Below the pieces are notes generated by a model, which saw only the letters and a list, made by a program, of their open reading frames with translations, did not search any database and was not told where the DNA came from. This document shows positions 1 to 10,656 of a stretch of DNA of 64,000 bases, piece by piece. Every line of letters starts with the position of its first letter. Positions within the stretch are counted from its first letter, which is position 1. This DNA comes from Durusdinium trenchii (taxonomy: Eukaryota > Sar > Dinophyceae > Suessiales > Symbiodiniaceae): NCBI GenBank assembly GCA_963970005.1, contig CAXAMN010026772.1, forward strand, positions 1 through 64,000. Reading direction: 5' to 3'. Position numbers and translations under genes: made by a program.

Positions 1-26
1 AAAGGTTCAAAAACATCGTTTTTTAC

Positions 27-107
27 AGTGTTTCGTGGCCTTCGGCGGAGACGACTTGCGCCTAACAGGGCGCCGGTGGTGTCGGTTACGCGTGCCGCGC
101 GGACAGG
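27..107 (-). CDS. Exon-like island, Arg/Lys-rich
   Basis: Open minus frame of 26 codons with basic composition (contains RNRHHRRPVRRKSSPPKATK). It begins after TTAAG with two leading bases and ends before GTAAAA with one spare base. GC-ending codons dominate, unlike the AT-rich flanks. Function not recognised; the basic stretch could be a nucleic-acid-binding or localisation segment, which is inference only. Both boundaries are guesses. Confidence 0.4.
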
Positions 108-120
108 CTTAATCGACATT

Positions 121-425
121 TCGTTTGTGTTGGGCACAGAAGTTGCCTAACATATCCCTAACATAGGCCCAAGATAGCCAACATATCCCCAACATAACCT
201 CCAAGATGGCTCAACATAGGGCCAACATAGGCCAACATGGGGCCAACATAGGCCCAACATAGGCCCAACATAGGCCCAACCTAGGCCAACATAGGCCTAA
301 CATAGGCCGACCTAGGCCCAACATAGGCTCAACATGGGCCCAAGATGCGCCCAACACAGACCACATGGGCTCAACTTGGCCCAACCTAGGGCCAAGATGC
401 GCACCAGATAGCTTAACTTTGCTCA
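121..425. repeat. Tandem repeat, 11-12 bp unit ACATAGGCCCA
   Basis: About 25 imperfect copies of ACATAGGCCCA / CCAACATAGG. The minus strand is open over most of it and would read as repeats of the type LGPMLGLCWAYVGPML. I recognise this translated pattern from predicted dinoflagellate proteins, but it is most likely satellite DNA rather than a protein. Confidence 0.85.
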
Positions 426-426
426 A

Positions 427-662
427 TAGGAGAGGGAAAGAGAGAGAGTGAGAGAGAGGGAGAGGGAAAGCGAAAGCGAGAGAGAGGGAGAGAGAGAGAG
501 AGGCAAAGACAGCGAAGACGGAGACAGAGAAGACCGAGAGAGACAGAGAAGACAGAGACAGAGACTGACAGAGAAAGAGACAGAGACAGAGACAGGGACA
601 GAGACAGGGGCAGAGACCGACAGCGAGAGAGAGAGAGAGAGGGAGAGGGAGAGGGAGAGAGG
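427..662. repeat. GA-rich low-complexity tract
   Basis: Purine-only run of GAGAGA, GGGAGA and GACAGA units. The plus strand reads as an Arg-Glu repeat, which is a by-product of base composition. Confidence 0.9.
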
Positions 663-706
663 ATCCAGTGCGCGGACTCTAACCCAAATTGGCCGGCGCC
701 CGGCTG

Positions 707-1015
707 TCAGGCGTAAGCCTCATAAATAGATAGAGATAAACGATTATAGGTGTCTAATAGGTGTATAGTGTCTATAGCTGGAATAGCAAAACCCCACAAA
801 AAATGGCTGGTCGATGCTTCCTCATTCGACAGGGAGTCTGGCTGGCGGGCGGTCACACTGTTAACGCAAGTGACCAGGTGACCTCTCCAAGATTTGTGGG
901 TACTTTCACCCGCGACCACGTGAATCGGGACCCAGCAAATGACAACCCTGATTTGTGCTATGTTCTGATCAAATGACAAGCTTCGGAATCCTCTAAGTTC
1001 TAGGCGATTCCACAC
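707..1015 (-). CDS. Long open minus frame, uncertain coding
   Basis: About 100 codons stay open on the minus strand, with segments such as DQNIAQIRVVICWVPIHVV and mostly C/T/G-ending codons. A plus-strand frame over 785-976 is also open and protein-like, so the strand is not settled. No family recognised and no clear splice sites. Confidence 0.3.
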   Translation of the reverse strand: MWNRLELRGFRSLSFDQNIAQIRVVICWVPIHVVAGESTHKSWRGHLVTCVNSVTARQPDSLSNEEASTSHFLWGFAIPAIDTIHLLDTYNRLSLSIYEAYA

Positions 1016-1272
1016 TGTGGCAATTTAAACAAATTGGACCAATTGGAGGTGTCGCATAAAGAGGAGGGCATGCCCAACCAGAAAGCTTGGCTTCTCCAAC
1101 AGGTCTGCGGACAAAGTGCCCAAGTCGGCTACAAGTTGCTCTTAGTCTTTCATGCAGTGGCTTTCAAGATTCAAAACAACAATAATAGTAGCCTGACCAA
1201 AGAAGTTGGAACTGCACAGCCAGTACCTCGGAAATACTAAATAAATAACTAAGGAAGGATACATGTGCACAC

Positions 1273-1413
1273 CCATCTCCCCAGTGAGCCTGGGCTTCCA
1301 TGATGGCAACCGCTTGTGCCAAGCGATTGGGCAACTTGACAAAGCTGAGATGATGGTGATCCATGACGACTTGGGGTGGCGTCGGGTCCGAACGGTGCCA
1401 CCAGGTGATCGTT
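1273..1413 (-). CDS. Internal exon, unknown protein
   Basis: 46 codons, for example TITWWHRSDPTPP and NRLAQAVAIMEAQAHWGD, with G/C/T-ending codons. It follows GTGTGAG (one leading base) and ends before GTGTGC (two spare bases). The same frame stays open well beyond both ends (1164-1649), so the exon could be longer. No domain recognised. Confidence 0.5.
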
Positions 1414-1414
1414 C

Positions 1415-2760
1415 TCACACACCTTTGGGTTCGAAAACCCCAAAAATGCAGTGCCACAAGTACTACTTTGAAGCGCGCCCGAGTTGAAAGAACGAAACGT
1501 TTCCCGATGGAGTGAGACAGTGAGACGACTTTCCCAAGAAAATGAGAGTCACCCTCAGTCACAGAGGGGTGCGATCCATGGAGGTTAGGGGTGCCTGATG
1601 CACTCACTTGGGGACTAAACACCACCCCTTTGTGACTCCTGGCCATCAAGACTTTGCTGCAGCTGTTGCTGTACTTCTGACGTCTATGCTCATGGGGATT
1701 TTATTCGCCCCGGCTTCAAGCAGGAAATGCTGCGAGGCAGCGATCAGAATAAATAAGTCACTCCTGCTGGGAAGCTGTCTTGTCACTGTGTAATGCAAGG
1801 GCTGCAGGATAGCGCAGCAAAGCCTTGCTGCGGAGAAGGGAGCCCAAAACCAGTTCATTCAACCATTGCTGTTCATCTCCAGCTTACTGTACCCACCCAC
1901 ATGGGTACTGCGTGATGGACTGCACCCACGTCTGGTCAAACTGCGGAAAACCCATCAGCTTCTCACAGCGTCGCCGAACGGACCAACGGTGCCATGACTC
2001 CAAAGGTCCAGTGGAAAGCTGATTCAAGCAAAAGCATGGTACCCATTTTGTTCAAATAAACTCCCAACCTCTTTCAATCCAATGTATTGCAAAAAAAATA
2101 ACTGCAACCACTATCAACAAGGGGCATAATGATCCAACCCGTTGATTCTGGGCATTTTCCCTTTTCAACCTTCGATTCGGGTTTTACGCGAGAATTCCCT
2201 GGCGCCCACCTGTGCGTATACTTCCTGCCTTGCACCCAGGCGCCACCGAGGCTTCTTGAGGCCTCGGTGCCCCGGCGCGTGGCTTTCGCAAAAAGACGAC
2301 CCGGTCGCATGTCTTCATGGCTTGTTAGTGTCCCTTTTTTTGACATGGCTTGTTAGTGTCCTTTTGTTAGTGGCTTGTTGTGTTGTTTCATGGCATTTCT
2401 ATATATATATAGCTTGTTGATGCTTGTTGGGCACACTTGAAGTTGTTGTCAAAGGTGGTCTGATGTGCTTTAAGTCCTTCTCGACATGTTCTTTAACAAC
2501 AACACTCACTATGCGGCCATGCGGTATCCATCCTGTTGATTTCTCTTTCCCCTTTCCCACACTCCCCTCCACGGGACAAGGGCCTTGTCAGGTACCTGTC
2601 ATAGTACAGTGGTTCCGGCCCCTGTCGGACAAGGAGACGGTGGATAGAGGCTCAGGCAGCTCAGGCATTCTTTGCAGTGTTCACCTAAAATGCTCAACAT
2701 GGCAGATTTGGCTGACCTTGCAAGCATGGCAGATTTCGGGAGTTCCAGCTACCAATGGAT
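1415..2760. other. No convincing gene; short repeats
   Basis: No island with coding-like codon use was found here. 2325-2395 holds three copies of a GGCTTGTTAGTGTCC-like unit. Several frames are open by chance on both strands. Confidence 0.5.
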
Positions 2761-2767
2761 ACACCAC

Positions 2768-2829
2768 TTTCTTCCAACCGAGTCTACGGCTGGATGCTCC
2801 TCTTCTGAGGTCTCTCCAGTCAGATCCAG
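2768..2829 (-). CDS. Internal exon, acidic or Cys-rich
   Basis: A strong pyrimidine tract and GGCACAG precede it. With no leading base it reads LDLTGETSEEEHPAVDSVGR, an acidic peptide ending before GTGGTG. With two leading bases another frame stays open to 2681 and contains ICHACKVSQICH, a cysteine-pair pattern. Only one can be right; I favour the acidic reading because it ends at a usable GT. Confidence 0.45.
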
Positions 2830-3205
2830 CTGTGCCCATAGATTGGATGTCGCACAACAAAAAGCAGTGGGAAGCGGACGAGGACAGGAGCAAGTAGGGA
2901 TTCTTACATTTATCATCTACATTGAATCTACATGAAAGAAACCCGGCAATTGAATGACACAGTCGTCTGTCAAGGGCAGGAGACTTCAGAAAAAAAAACA
3001 GTGGCCCAGCAAGTACATATGATGCCTGATCCAACACCATCCTCAGCAAAAAATACATTGATGTCACTGATGTCTCAAGCCCACCCCAAACACAAACACT
3101 TTGCCAGGAGGTATGTAGATCCCCAGGTAATGCACATCTTAATGTTCAATACCTTCACGTCACCCCCAACCCCCTGCCCTTCCCGAAGGCCTTCCCCGCC
3201 ACTAC

Positions 3206-3430
3206 ATGGCTTGGGTCACCTGGCAGCCAAAAGCAACTGTGCGTGTCAAACGATGTCAAACGCAGCTTGAAAAAGCATGGATCACATACATTGGAAAGCT
3301 CCATGTAGGTGAGTCAAGCAGATTTGCACTAGGTGGCATAGAAGTCGAAGAACTCCCAGCAAGAGTTTGCACCAGGGAACCTCGAGGAGGCATCGTCACA
3401 GTCAGCTTGCGCATGCCGCCAGCGCATTGA
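3206..3430. other. Open on both strands, strand unclear
   Basis: Plus strand reads 74 codons including LEKAWITYIGKLHVGESSRF and has GTGAGT after LHV. Minus strand reads 62 codons including MRKLTVTMPPRGSLVQTLAG with a codon use closer to the other exons. One strand is probably coding; I cannot tell which. The rest of 2830-4100 shows only a triplicated GTGAAAGAAGT at 3956-3988. Confidence 0.35.
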
Positions 3431-4103
3431 AGGCATCTACTCACTGCAGGAGGTCAAACTGGTATCGCAAAAACAATGAACAACATAATCTGGAAGATCT
3501 TTCATGGGTCGGTATAGTTACCAGGATGTTGGGTATGGGTGTTTGTATGGTGACTGCCACGATGAACCATACGCATTTGACTACGAGTCTTTTGAACTTT
3601 GAACGTGGATACACGTGATCTGCACAAATGAAAAAACACATTAATCATCATCTGACTCCAACTGTTTGGTTTGCACCTTTTCTTCTCCAACTGTTCGGTT
3701 TGATCTGCAGCGTGCTGCACACAGTGGTGACCATTTGGTGAGCAAGAACCGCAGAAAAGGCCTTTGGCATATGAACCGTGTGCGATCTTTGCACGAAGTC
3801 ATTACCATATCCTAGCGATCCACATACCTTCTGAAAAGGGATGTGGATCACTGGATCCCTATCAATTCATGCCGCTTCGTTCAAGCCCAGCCCACACACT
3901 GGGCTCACGTGGCGATGCCATTTGGAGCATTGGGGGGAGGCGGTCAAGCTACCGTGGTGAAAGAAGTGTGAAAGAAGTGTGAAAGAAGTACAAACACACA
4001 TCAAGGCAGTCAAGCCAGCTCTGAAAGCATGCAGTATTTAGTTTTTCATTTGGTATCATAGGACATCATATCTCGTGTCACAAACTGTTGCAAGGTCCAT
4101 GAC

Positions 4104-4209
4104 TTCTTCTTTCAACTCTAGTCCCTTGCCTTGCCTCGTTGGTCCAAACTGCCACACTTCTTCCAAACGTTGCCCGGTCCGTCGACGCCTTTTCAGTCGT
4201 TGCTTGTCA
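4104..4209 (-). CDS. Coiled-coil exon, last of a trio
   Basis: 35 codons: DKQRLKRRRRTGQRLEEVWQ then GPTRQGKGLELKEE. Very basic, then helical. It follows TTTTCAAAACCCCGCAG with one leading base, which fits the two spare bases of the exon at 4765-4842. It ends before GTCATG; an earlier GTGTGG is also possible. Likely part of the same gene as the next two exons upstream. Confidence 0.6.
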
Positions 4210-4764
4210 CTGCGGGGTTTTGAAAATTGGGACGCTCGGAGCGTGGTCGACGAGCCTCGGAGCGGAACGACCAGCGGTTTGACAAACCAGATCGGCCAGA
4301 GCGGAGCCGACCACGTGTTTCGATGACGCCAATGATCTGATGGTCTTGAACTATGATAAATTCTTGAAATTGGAGCAAAGGGAAAAGAGAAACAACTTGC
4401 AAGCAATTCAAAAAGCAGTCGAACCAAATATGGGTTGTCTTGATTAAACATAGACATTATAGTATAAGATTTTTGAAATATACTAATACCATATGTATAT
4501 ATATATATTTGTCTGCGAAAGCTACACCCACCCTGTAACCAAAAAACAGTGCTACAATAATTGAACTGCATGGAGTTGAACTGTCTTTTGTTTGGGCTGG
4601 TCTTTCCGTGTGCAGGCCATCAGTGCATCAGCAATGGTCTCTGCACCAGCGGAGGTTCCTCTTCAGTGGGGTGCGACAGGATCCGGTCCTCGCAACTCCG
4701 AATAGAGCCCCAGGCACTTCAGATAGGCGGCATGTACCAACCAGAATCTGGAAATGACATGGAC

Positions 4765-4842
4765 CCGCCCCTGAAAACATGGAGATAGTATTCTTGGTCC
4801 ATACCATATGCTTGGAGCTCTGCCAAACTCGGCCTCGCTTGT
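4765..4842 (-). CDS. Internal exon, helical
   Basis: 25 codons: QARPSLAELQAYGMDQEYYL then HVFRG. One leading base after CGCTTAAG fits the two spare bases of 4902-4981; two spare bases before GTCCAT fit 4104-4209. The intron to the upstream exon is only 59 bases. Unknown function. Confidence 0.55.
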
Positions 4843-4901
4843 CTTAAGCGATTGCAGCGGCTCTTGCCGCGGCTCGTTCTTCTTCGCATCGTGACGCTCA
4901 C

Positions 4902-4981
4902 TTGGTCACAATCTGATCTCGAGGCCGTCTGAACATCTTCAGCCTGGCTTCTTTCTCCGCCTGCCGTTCCTTCCGCATCTC
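4902..4981 (-). CDS. Coiled-coil exon, clean splice sites
   Basis: 26 codons, EMRKERQAEKEARLKMFRRP then RDQIVT. Acceptor GCACGGTTCCTAG and donor AA|GTGAGC are both near consensus. Strongly charged helix. This frame is preferred over the longer open frame 4719-5063, which crosses both splice sites. Confidence 0.7.
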
Positions 4982-5229
4982 CTAGGAACCGTGCGGGGCA
5001 AGAAATCAATGAGTTTAAGACTGAATAGCAGAATATGGTTGTGTATACGTATCGTAGCGCCAAACCATGCTCGACGTCACACCCCTACCGGCTTTTGCTT
5101 GGCAATGCTTTCGAAGAATACGTGAACAAACAACTGGGCAAAAACAACGTGCAGCAGCTCTAGGCAAGGGGAGGCGGTTGCAAGTGGTCATGCCTATGCT
5201 GTAAGCCAGTGCCGACACAGAATCTACCC

Positions 5230-5625
5230 AGGGGCTCCTCAGATATCTTGTTATCCAGCTTTCAACATATTGAACAACTTGAAGACACTAATAATACTAT
5301 AATATACTAGATGTTGAGACTTGAAGAGGATTTTACCCCAGTCAGTCTGACATCTGATATATTCTTATATATATATATATATACACGTCTGATGCGCAGC
5401 TTCAGTGTTTTCAACATTGTAAGGTGTGAAACGGACTGACACACTATTTTGGAAATGTGAACTCCCTCAAAGAATCATTCAAACACATGATGACACATGT
5501 GTATAAGAGGCTGGCCAATCAAAAAAATGGTGGCATGAGGAAACACAAGTCACTTCAGGGCTCAATCCACTTCCCTTCTTCACCCAATAGCGAACTGCAA
5601 GGTTTCAAACATATCACATGTCATT
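5230..5625. other. No gene seen, AT-rich
   Basis: AT-rich sequence with TATATA runs near 5365-5385. No exon-like island. Confidence 0.5.
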
Positions 5626-5630
5626 ATGCA

Positions 5631-5695
5631 ATGTAGACTCTTGAGGACCATAACCCCCCCGGGGGGGGGGTTATGGTCCTCAGTCGAGTCTACAT
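5631..5695. repeat. 65 bp near-perfect palindrome
   Basis: ATGTAGACTC, then GAGGACCATAACCCCCC, faces its reverse complement ending GAGTCTACAT, with almost no loop. The ends match the TGTAGACTC family seen at 7544, 28808, 31896 and 41290. A folded-back mobile element copy is the simplest reading. Confidence 0.9.
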
Positions 5696-5856
5696 TAATT
5701 ATGGAACAAAAACATACAATAAAGACCCCAACGCCGTTCCATGGAGTCTTCGGTGTCGATCTTCCCAAACCTTCGCCCGAGCCAAGCTGTCCGTTTTTGC
5801 ACCGACACCCGCGCAGCTCCGCTGCACCTCCGTTCCCTCGGCGGCTCCGTTCCTAC

Positions 5857-5991
5857 CCCGGTGAGACGCGCTGCGCGCACCGCGAGTCGGTTGGAGTCCT
5901 CCAACTTGGTATCTTCAATCTTTTTGGCGTTCTTGGTGTAGGAGTACTGGCCGGCCTCCTCCTGTAGATATTTTTTGGTGTGAGATTTCTC
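5857..5991 (-). CDS. Coiled-coil exon
   Basis: 45 codons, EKSHTKKYLQEEAGQYSYTK then NAKKIEDTKLEDSNRLAVRA. Acceptor TATCTCCTTCAG is strong; donor GTAGGA keeps phase 0. The frame remains open for another 50 codons (to 5695, GC-rich, Arg-rich), so the exon may be longer. Charged helical protein, function unknown. Confidence 0.6.
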
Positions 5992-6196
5992 CTGAAGGAG
6001 ATATGATTTGTCTTGATCGATGCATCAGGAACCAGTGACAAAAAGAAACAAACACATACTCTCCGGTTCGAAGTTCGAAGGGGATTGTATAACCCGTGCA
6101 CCAATATATCCCAAACACCCCATGTATGCCATATATATATATATGCCGATCAGTTGGGATGGTTTTGGGGCTCAATGTGACTCAATGAGGCGGCAT

Positions 6197-6226
6197 ATAT
6201 GGCAGTCCCATTCGTCGTGTCTGGGT
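6197..6226. repeat. Partial copy, GTCCCATGGGTCGTGTCTGGG family
   Basis: Single arm resembling the arms of the inverted repeat at 28361-28487. Confidence 0.6.
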
Positions 6227-6683
6227 GGACCAGCGACACATCCATGACCCGATCCCAAGAACCATCACGCCGCTTTTCGCGTTCGGCGTTCGGGTGGTTT
6301 CCTGAAACCATTCTGCCCATCAGTCATAGGCCAATGAGCATGGGCGGACGCCTCCGAAATGAAACCTCGAGAGAATGAGCTCCAAGAAGTTCCTCAAATT
6401 TGACTTGTCAAAGAACACATTTAGCCAAACAATATGAAGTCATTTGGAGCGAGCGTGTCGGACCTTTTTTCCAGAGCCTGAACCGACCCTGAAGGGTCCA
6501 AAACGGACCGTCCAAAGAACTTCCATCGTCCTCAGGTCATGTGAACTATAAAGGTTCTAACACATAAAAAACAAGCAAGAGGTAGCAGGTATGATTCATG
6601 ATCGTCCATCTTCCACCTACCTTCTTTAAAAATCGCCAGACTCCAGTTCCACTCCAGTTCCACTCCAGCACCCCATCAAACAC

Positions 6684-6834
6684 CTGGGCCCCTTGGACCC
6701 CTCCCGTTATCGCGCGCGCGCGGCAAATCGCCTTCTGCTTCTTCAAGTCAGTCCGATCGCACAGATACCTCGGCACACGGAGACCGACCGACCCCCGGAG
6801 ATTGAGAGGAGCCCGTTGAAACACGGCTCCACTC
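6684..6834 (-). CDS. Internal exon, unknown protein
   Basis: 50 codons, including LNLRGSVGLRVPRYLCDRTD and KKQKAICRARAITGGVQGAQ. Follows GGAGTCCAG with one leading base, ends before GTGTTT. GC-rich codons. A second minus frame between the same acceptor and a GTATCT at 6768 is also open, so the frame is not certain. Confidence 0.5.
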
Positions 6835-6999
6835 CTGGACTCCACATCCCTGAAACACAGGTTCGGTTTTGGGGATGGGAAGGGTGGATTTGGAGGGTTC
6901 CCACCTTCGTTTCAGATGTACAGGAGCCCAGATGGAAAAAAACCAGTGGCAAGGAATTCTCTGAGATGAGCTGAACAAAAGACACATTGTCGTTCAAAT

Positions 7000-7820
7000 G
7001 ATCCAACAACTTGAAGACTGTGTTGAAGTAGTATTGAGTTACATCAGTTATAGTTATATCCACATAATATTGAGTTATTTTGCTATTAGCAGTTCTTAGG
7101 AGTTGCATGTTCAACATGAAAGTGTCCTAACCAAAAAAATCAACCCTACAACCCGGGGGTGGGGACGGGCTGCAAGCTGCGCTGGTGTGAACATGATGCT
7201 GAGTTCAAACATGGGAACACCGCAGATTTGAAGGTAAGAACCTATCATATATACCTAGTCATACATATATATATATAGAGGTCTTCAAAAATAGAGGTCT
7301 TCACATGTAGATGTCATATATATATATATTTTTAAAAACCCTAGATAAAGATGTCTTCAAATTGATGTCCGTAAAAAGTCCAAGACATTTTGGAGATTCA
7401 CTTTTCCATGTGACATGGGTTCTTGGGTGACCGATGGGAGGTTTCTGGGCGCACAGTCCTTCCCACTAAAGGTGAGGTAAAACTGGAGACGATTGAGTGA
7501 ACCAAAATACACACGGATTGCCATAGTTCATACCGGGAATTGATATAGACTCTTGATCAATAGACACCATCCATATGAAATCATATGAAGAGGTCTACAA
7601 TCCACATGACATGGGTGGGTTTTGTTAGTACATTATACATGTTACATGTTGGTAAAGGATCCAGGTGACACAACGTGAATGCCCAACGGGCGCCAAGTGG
7701 TTCGGATTCACCTTGTGCACCCTGTGTTGAATTTCGAACATGGAACCTGAACAACAAGTACCTTTGGAAGGTCCTTTTACTCTACTTTGCTTTAATCCTA
7801 TAGAGGTCCTTCAATACATA
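7000..7820. other. No gene seen
   Basis: AT-rich, with TATATA runs at 7260-7330 and one half of the TGTAGACTC-family element at 7544-7600 (ATAGACTCTTGATCAATA, then CATATGAAGAG). Confidence 0.5.
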
Positions 7821-7822
7821 AT

Positions 7823-7912
7823 CCCTAGGGCTCCAACTAGCTCCTGAGAAGGTGGTTGGGGTGGGTTTGGGGGGTCTAACCACCTTCTGAGGATATGGTT
7901 GGAGCCCTAGGG
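7823..7912. mobile_element. 90 bp inverted-repeat element (CCCTAGGG family)
   Basis: Starts CCCTAGGGCTCCAAC and ends GTTGGAGCCCTAGGG; the arms pair through CTGAGAAGGTGG / CCACCTTCTGAG with a G-rich loop. Near-identical copies at 28621, 33703 and 57514 and variants at 23756, 56428 and 58382. No coding capacity, so a non-autonomous element. Confidence 0.9.
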
Positions 7913-8012
7913 AATATCATCAGGTCCAAATCAAATAGAGATCCTCCTTCAAACATAGAGGACCTGGTTTGGAACGGTTCCATGACGTTCCACGTGGGTC
8001 TCTTCCACCTAC

Positions 8013-8081
8013 AACGGTCGCCGGCGCGGTGCCGCCGCGGCACCGCTTCGTGGCATCGTCCATGCTGGTTCGGGAGCCACC
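8013..8081 (-). CDS. Short GC-rich exon
   Basis: 23 codons, GGSRTSMDDATKRCRGGTAP then ATV, phase 0 at both ends. Acceptor GGCTCCCAG, donor GTAGGT. Third positions almost all G or C. Unknown function. Confidence 0.5.
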
Positions 8082-8159
8082 CTGGGAGCCATTCGTGCAG
8101 GCTTGGTATGCCGCAAGGTATATATACCAGCAGTCACAAAGGGGTGCCTATTGGAGGAT

Positions 8160-8890
8160 AGGGGTGTCCATGATCCACTCACTTAGGGACTAAACACCAC
8201 CCACTTAGAGGTTTCAGAATGCTTTAGAGGTGAGGTCGATGGCACTGTCAGGCGCCCCAAGATGACTCTGACTGTTAGATGGGGTCGGAAACCACCAAAC
8301 TTGGGGATTTTGCCATCTCAATTCCACCTATATATTAGTTAACATCAGTTGGTTGGTGCAAAAGGTCGTGATGTTGAATATTTATTCATAGACCCTCCAC
8401 CAATTCTAAGAGGGTGTCAGCTATCAAAAGCACAGACCTTTCTCTAAAATAGTGATAATCATTTACCGACCATTACAGGCATTAATAGGACAAACCCAAC
8501 ATATATAAGTGGTAACTGGGATCCACTGAGTATCTTGGCCTGTTCACTGAGTACCTTGGCCTGATACTTGGTGTCTGTCCAAGCGCTTCAATTCAACTGG
8601 GTGTCGGGAAGTACTGGTAAATATCAACTAAACAAACAAATTGAGAACAAGGTAAAGGCACAACTTTCATGAAACTGAACCTGGAGCATCTTGTCTGGGT
8701 CTGGCTGGACTGCTCTAGTCTACACGATTTTAGGATCTCGGACTCTCATTGGATGGTCCACCCTGAACTCGACCTGAACCCTCCCCCCTCCGCCTGAACG
8801 CTCACACTGACTTCTTCACAAATGGGCTTCACCTGCGAAGAGACGTCTCAAGTCTTTGCTGCCCAGGCAGCCGGGCAAAGCATATTAGAT
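8160..8890. other. No gene seen
   Basis: No coding-like island; duplicated CACTGAGTATCTTGGCCTG at about 8524-8575. Confidence 0.5.
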
Positions 8891-8896
8891 ATTCCA

Positions 8897-9091
8897 TCAT
8901 GGGCTAGGCCAGGTGTGGTGATTTATATTATATACGGTGCTTTCTGACTCGTGTTTGTCTGACTCGCGCGTCTGCTTTCTGACTCGGTCTTCGCTCGGTG
9001 ATTTCCCAAGGATAATGAACCTCGTCCGCAAAAAGAACAGGCCTAATGTAGCGAGTCCAATCCAGAAAAAGCATCTCCCACTATCTCCCAC
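8897..9091 (-). CDS. Possible membrane segment with charged tail
   Basis: Open minus frame of 64 codons: hydrophobic CFFWIGLATLGLFFL, then RTRFIILGKSPSEDRVRKQT and a Ser/Glu-rich tail ending in a stop at the left edge. The layout resembles one transmembrane helix with a basic-inside tail, possibly a terminal exon. No clear acceptor was chosen. Confidence 0.4.
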   Translation of the reverse strand: MGDSGRCFFWIGLATLGLFFLRTRFIILGKSPSEDRVRKQTRESDKHESESTVYNINHHTWPSP

Positions 9092-9254
9092 GTAGGCCGT
9101 CGGATGCTGGTGCAGTAGGGGTCGGACCCGAATATACCCTAGGGATCCACTGCCACCTTCTCACCAGGTATTTGGGCCCTCCAAACCAACATAAATAGTC
9201 TCCAATCACCTTCTCAGAAGGTATGTTGTTCACAGGGGCTAAAGAGCTCCAGAC

Positions 9255-9374
9255 CTTCAAATCCGGTTTTGAGGGGTCCGTGGTCGGCCTGTGAACGGAA
9301 CGGAGCGTAGCTATGGGCGATGGGATTTCCATGTTCGTCTCCCGAGAGTCGATCTGAGTTCCTCCCGCCATGGG
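9255..9374 (-). CDS. Internal exon, unknown protein
   Basis: 40 codons in phase 0 at both ends: PMAGGTQIDSRETNMEIPSP then IATLRSVHRPTTDPSKPDLK. Acceptor GGTCCTCCAG, donor GTCTGG. Codon use matches the other islands. Confidence 0.55.
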
Positions 9375-9424
9375 CTGGAGGACCTCCCATTCGGCACATG
9401 CCAAACGCTCGTTTCTAAGTCTAT

Positions 9425-9531
9425 TCCTAGGGATCCAAGTACCTTCTCAGAAGGTGATTGGAGACACTGTTATGTAGGTGCCAGGAGGGTCCAGTCGTAC
9501 CTTGCGAGAAGGTGACCGTGGATTCCTAGGG
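9425..9531. repeat. Inverted repeat, TCCTAGGGATCC ends
   Basis: TTCCTAGGGATCC ... GGATTCCTAGGG, with internal ACCTTCTCAGAAGGT and GTCCAGTCGTACC blocks. Related to 22161-22256 and to the motif blocks at 28076-28170. Confidence 0.75.
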
Positions 9532-9915
9532 TACGTTAAGTGACGACGGACCTTGGGCCAAAGGTTTTGTGCAAACCGATCCCTCAGGATTTCAAGGGTG
9601 ACGCTCCTTGCCCCCCCCACTTGGACCTCCCAGAATTTGGTCACCCCTTCTGCAAACAACATCAACTCACAACCCACGAGGAGTCAAGACTCGTGAGTCT
9701 CGAGTGAAAGACCCACAACTATACTCTTTGGGGCTTCACATGTGTGGGACTAGCTACAAAGACACCACCTCGGAACAAAAACAAACTATAATAGTTAATT
9801 ACAGTAATATGTACAAACTGACAAAAAAACTAATAATGTCATTATACCTTGCGGTCGTTGCTTCAACCTCCTTCCCACTTCCCACCCCTTCCCACGGTGT
9901 CTCTCGCCCCCCCAC

Positions 9916-9993
9916 CTTATCGTAGTTATTCGTCAGCTTCGACCCCAAGCGATCGGAGGTGCCTGGATCGACCCGTCGTCCATCCGGACGGAC
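9916..9993 (-). CDS. Short exon after a C-rich tract
   Basis: 26 codons: VRPDGRRVDPGTSDRLGSKL then TNNYDK. The acceptor is CTTCCCCCCCACAG; the donor is AAG|GTGGGG. Phase 0 at both ends. The flanks are long C and G runs, so the other frames are open by composition alone. Confidence 0.5.
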
Positions 9994-10159
9994 CTGTGGG
10001 GGGGAAGCCGCACCAAAACCACACACACAACCAGCACCAGCCAGGTGGGGTGGGGCCCTGTTTTGGGCACCTGGCCACATATGGTCCGGGCCAGGTTTGG
10101 GAGAGTACCCGGTGTTAGGGCAGAACGGCCCTTTTGGGAGCCAATCAATTGCAGGTCGG

Positions 10160-10530
10160 GGTATCTATCTCCGCCAAGGGCCCCCTGTTTGGGTCTATTT
10201 CATAGCCCCAACAAACATGTAGTATGAGGATGTATAAGAGGTAATTATGGTCGATTCGGGGTGTCCAACACGGTCTTGTGGTCCCGTAGGGTGGTGTCGA
10301 GACCCTCACCCGATCGGCCGCCGCCGGTAGCCCTCGACACGAAGCTAAACAATGGAGAGTCCAGTGGACTGTTTTAAGACGGGTCTTTAGATAACCCTAG
10401 ACCAACTTAACTTCGACAGTCGAACTACAGTATCTAGACTTCTAGAGTGTCACCCACTTTCATCTGCATTCATTCCCTTCACAGGGCGGGTTTATACGAG
10501 GTTTTCTATGAGGAGTGAGTGGCACAAGCG
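10160..10530. other. No gene seen
   Basis: Mixed sequence without coding-like codon use; 10740-11170 is likewise empty. Confidence 0.45.
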
Positions 10531-10540
10531 TCAGAACCAC

Positions 10541-10656
10541 CCCGCGCAGTAGAACCCCCTGCGGTTCACGCGGTGGCGGAGCGGTGTCGTGCCTTTCAGG
10601 TCGTAACCCTCGAAGTTGCCGGCGGCGATGTCGTTTTCCAGGGAGAGGGAGTTGAT
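10541..10656 (-). CDS. GC-rich exon, unknown protein
   Basis: 38 codons: INSLSLENDIAAGNFEGYDL, KGTTPLRHRVNRRGFYCA. Third positions are about 90% G/C, the most biased island in the window. Acceptor GCGGAACTCTCAG, donor GTGGTT with two spare bases. The frame also reads upstream (KPTDVFITRNSQ), so the exon could start earlier. Confidence 0.6.

Noticed and set aside
448-729. 93-codon Arg-Glu protein
   Set aside because: Translation of the GA tract; no splice sites or start context.
4056-4571. 171-codon minus open frame
   Set aside because: The exon 4104-4209 accounts for the coding-like part; the upstream half is AT-rich with TATATA runs.
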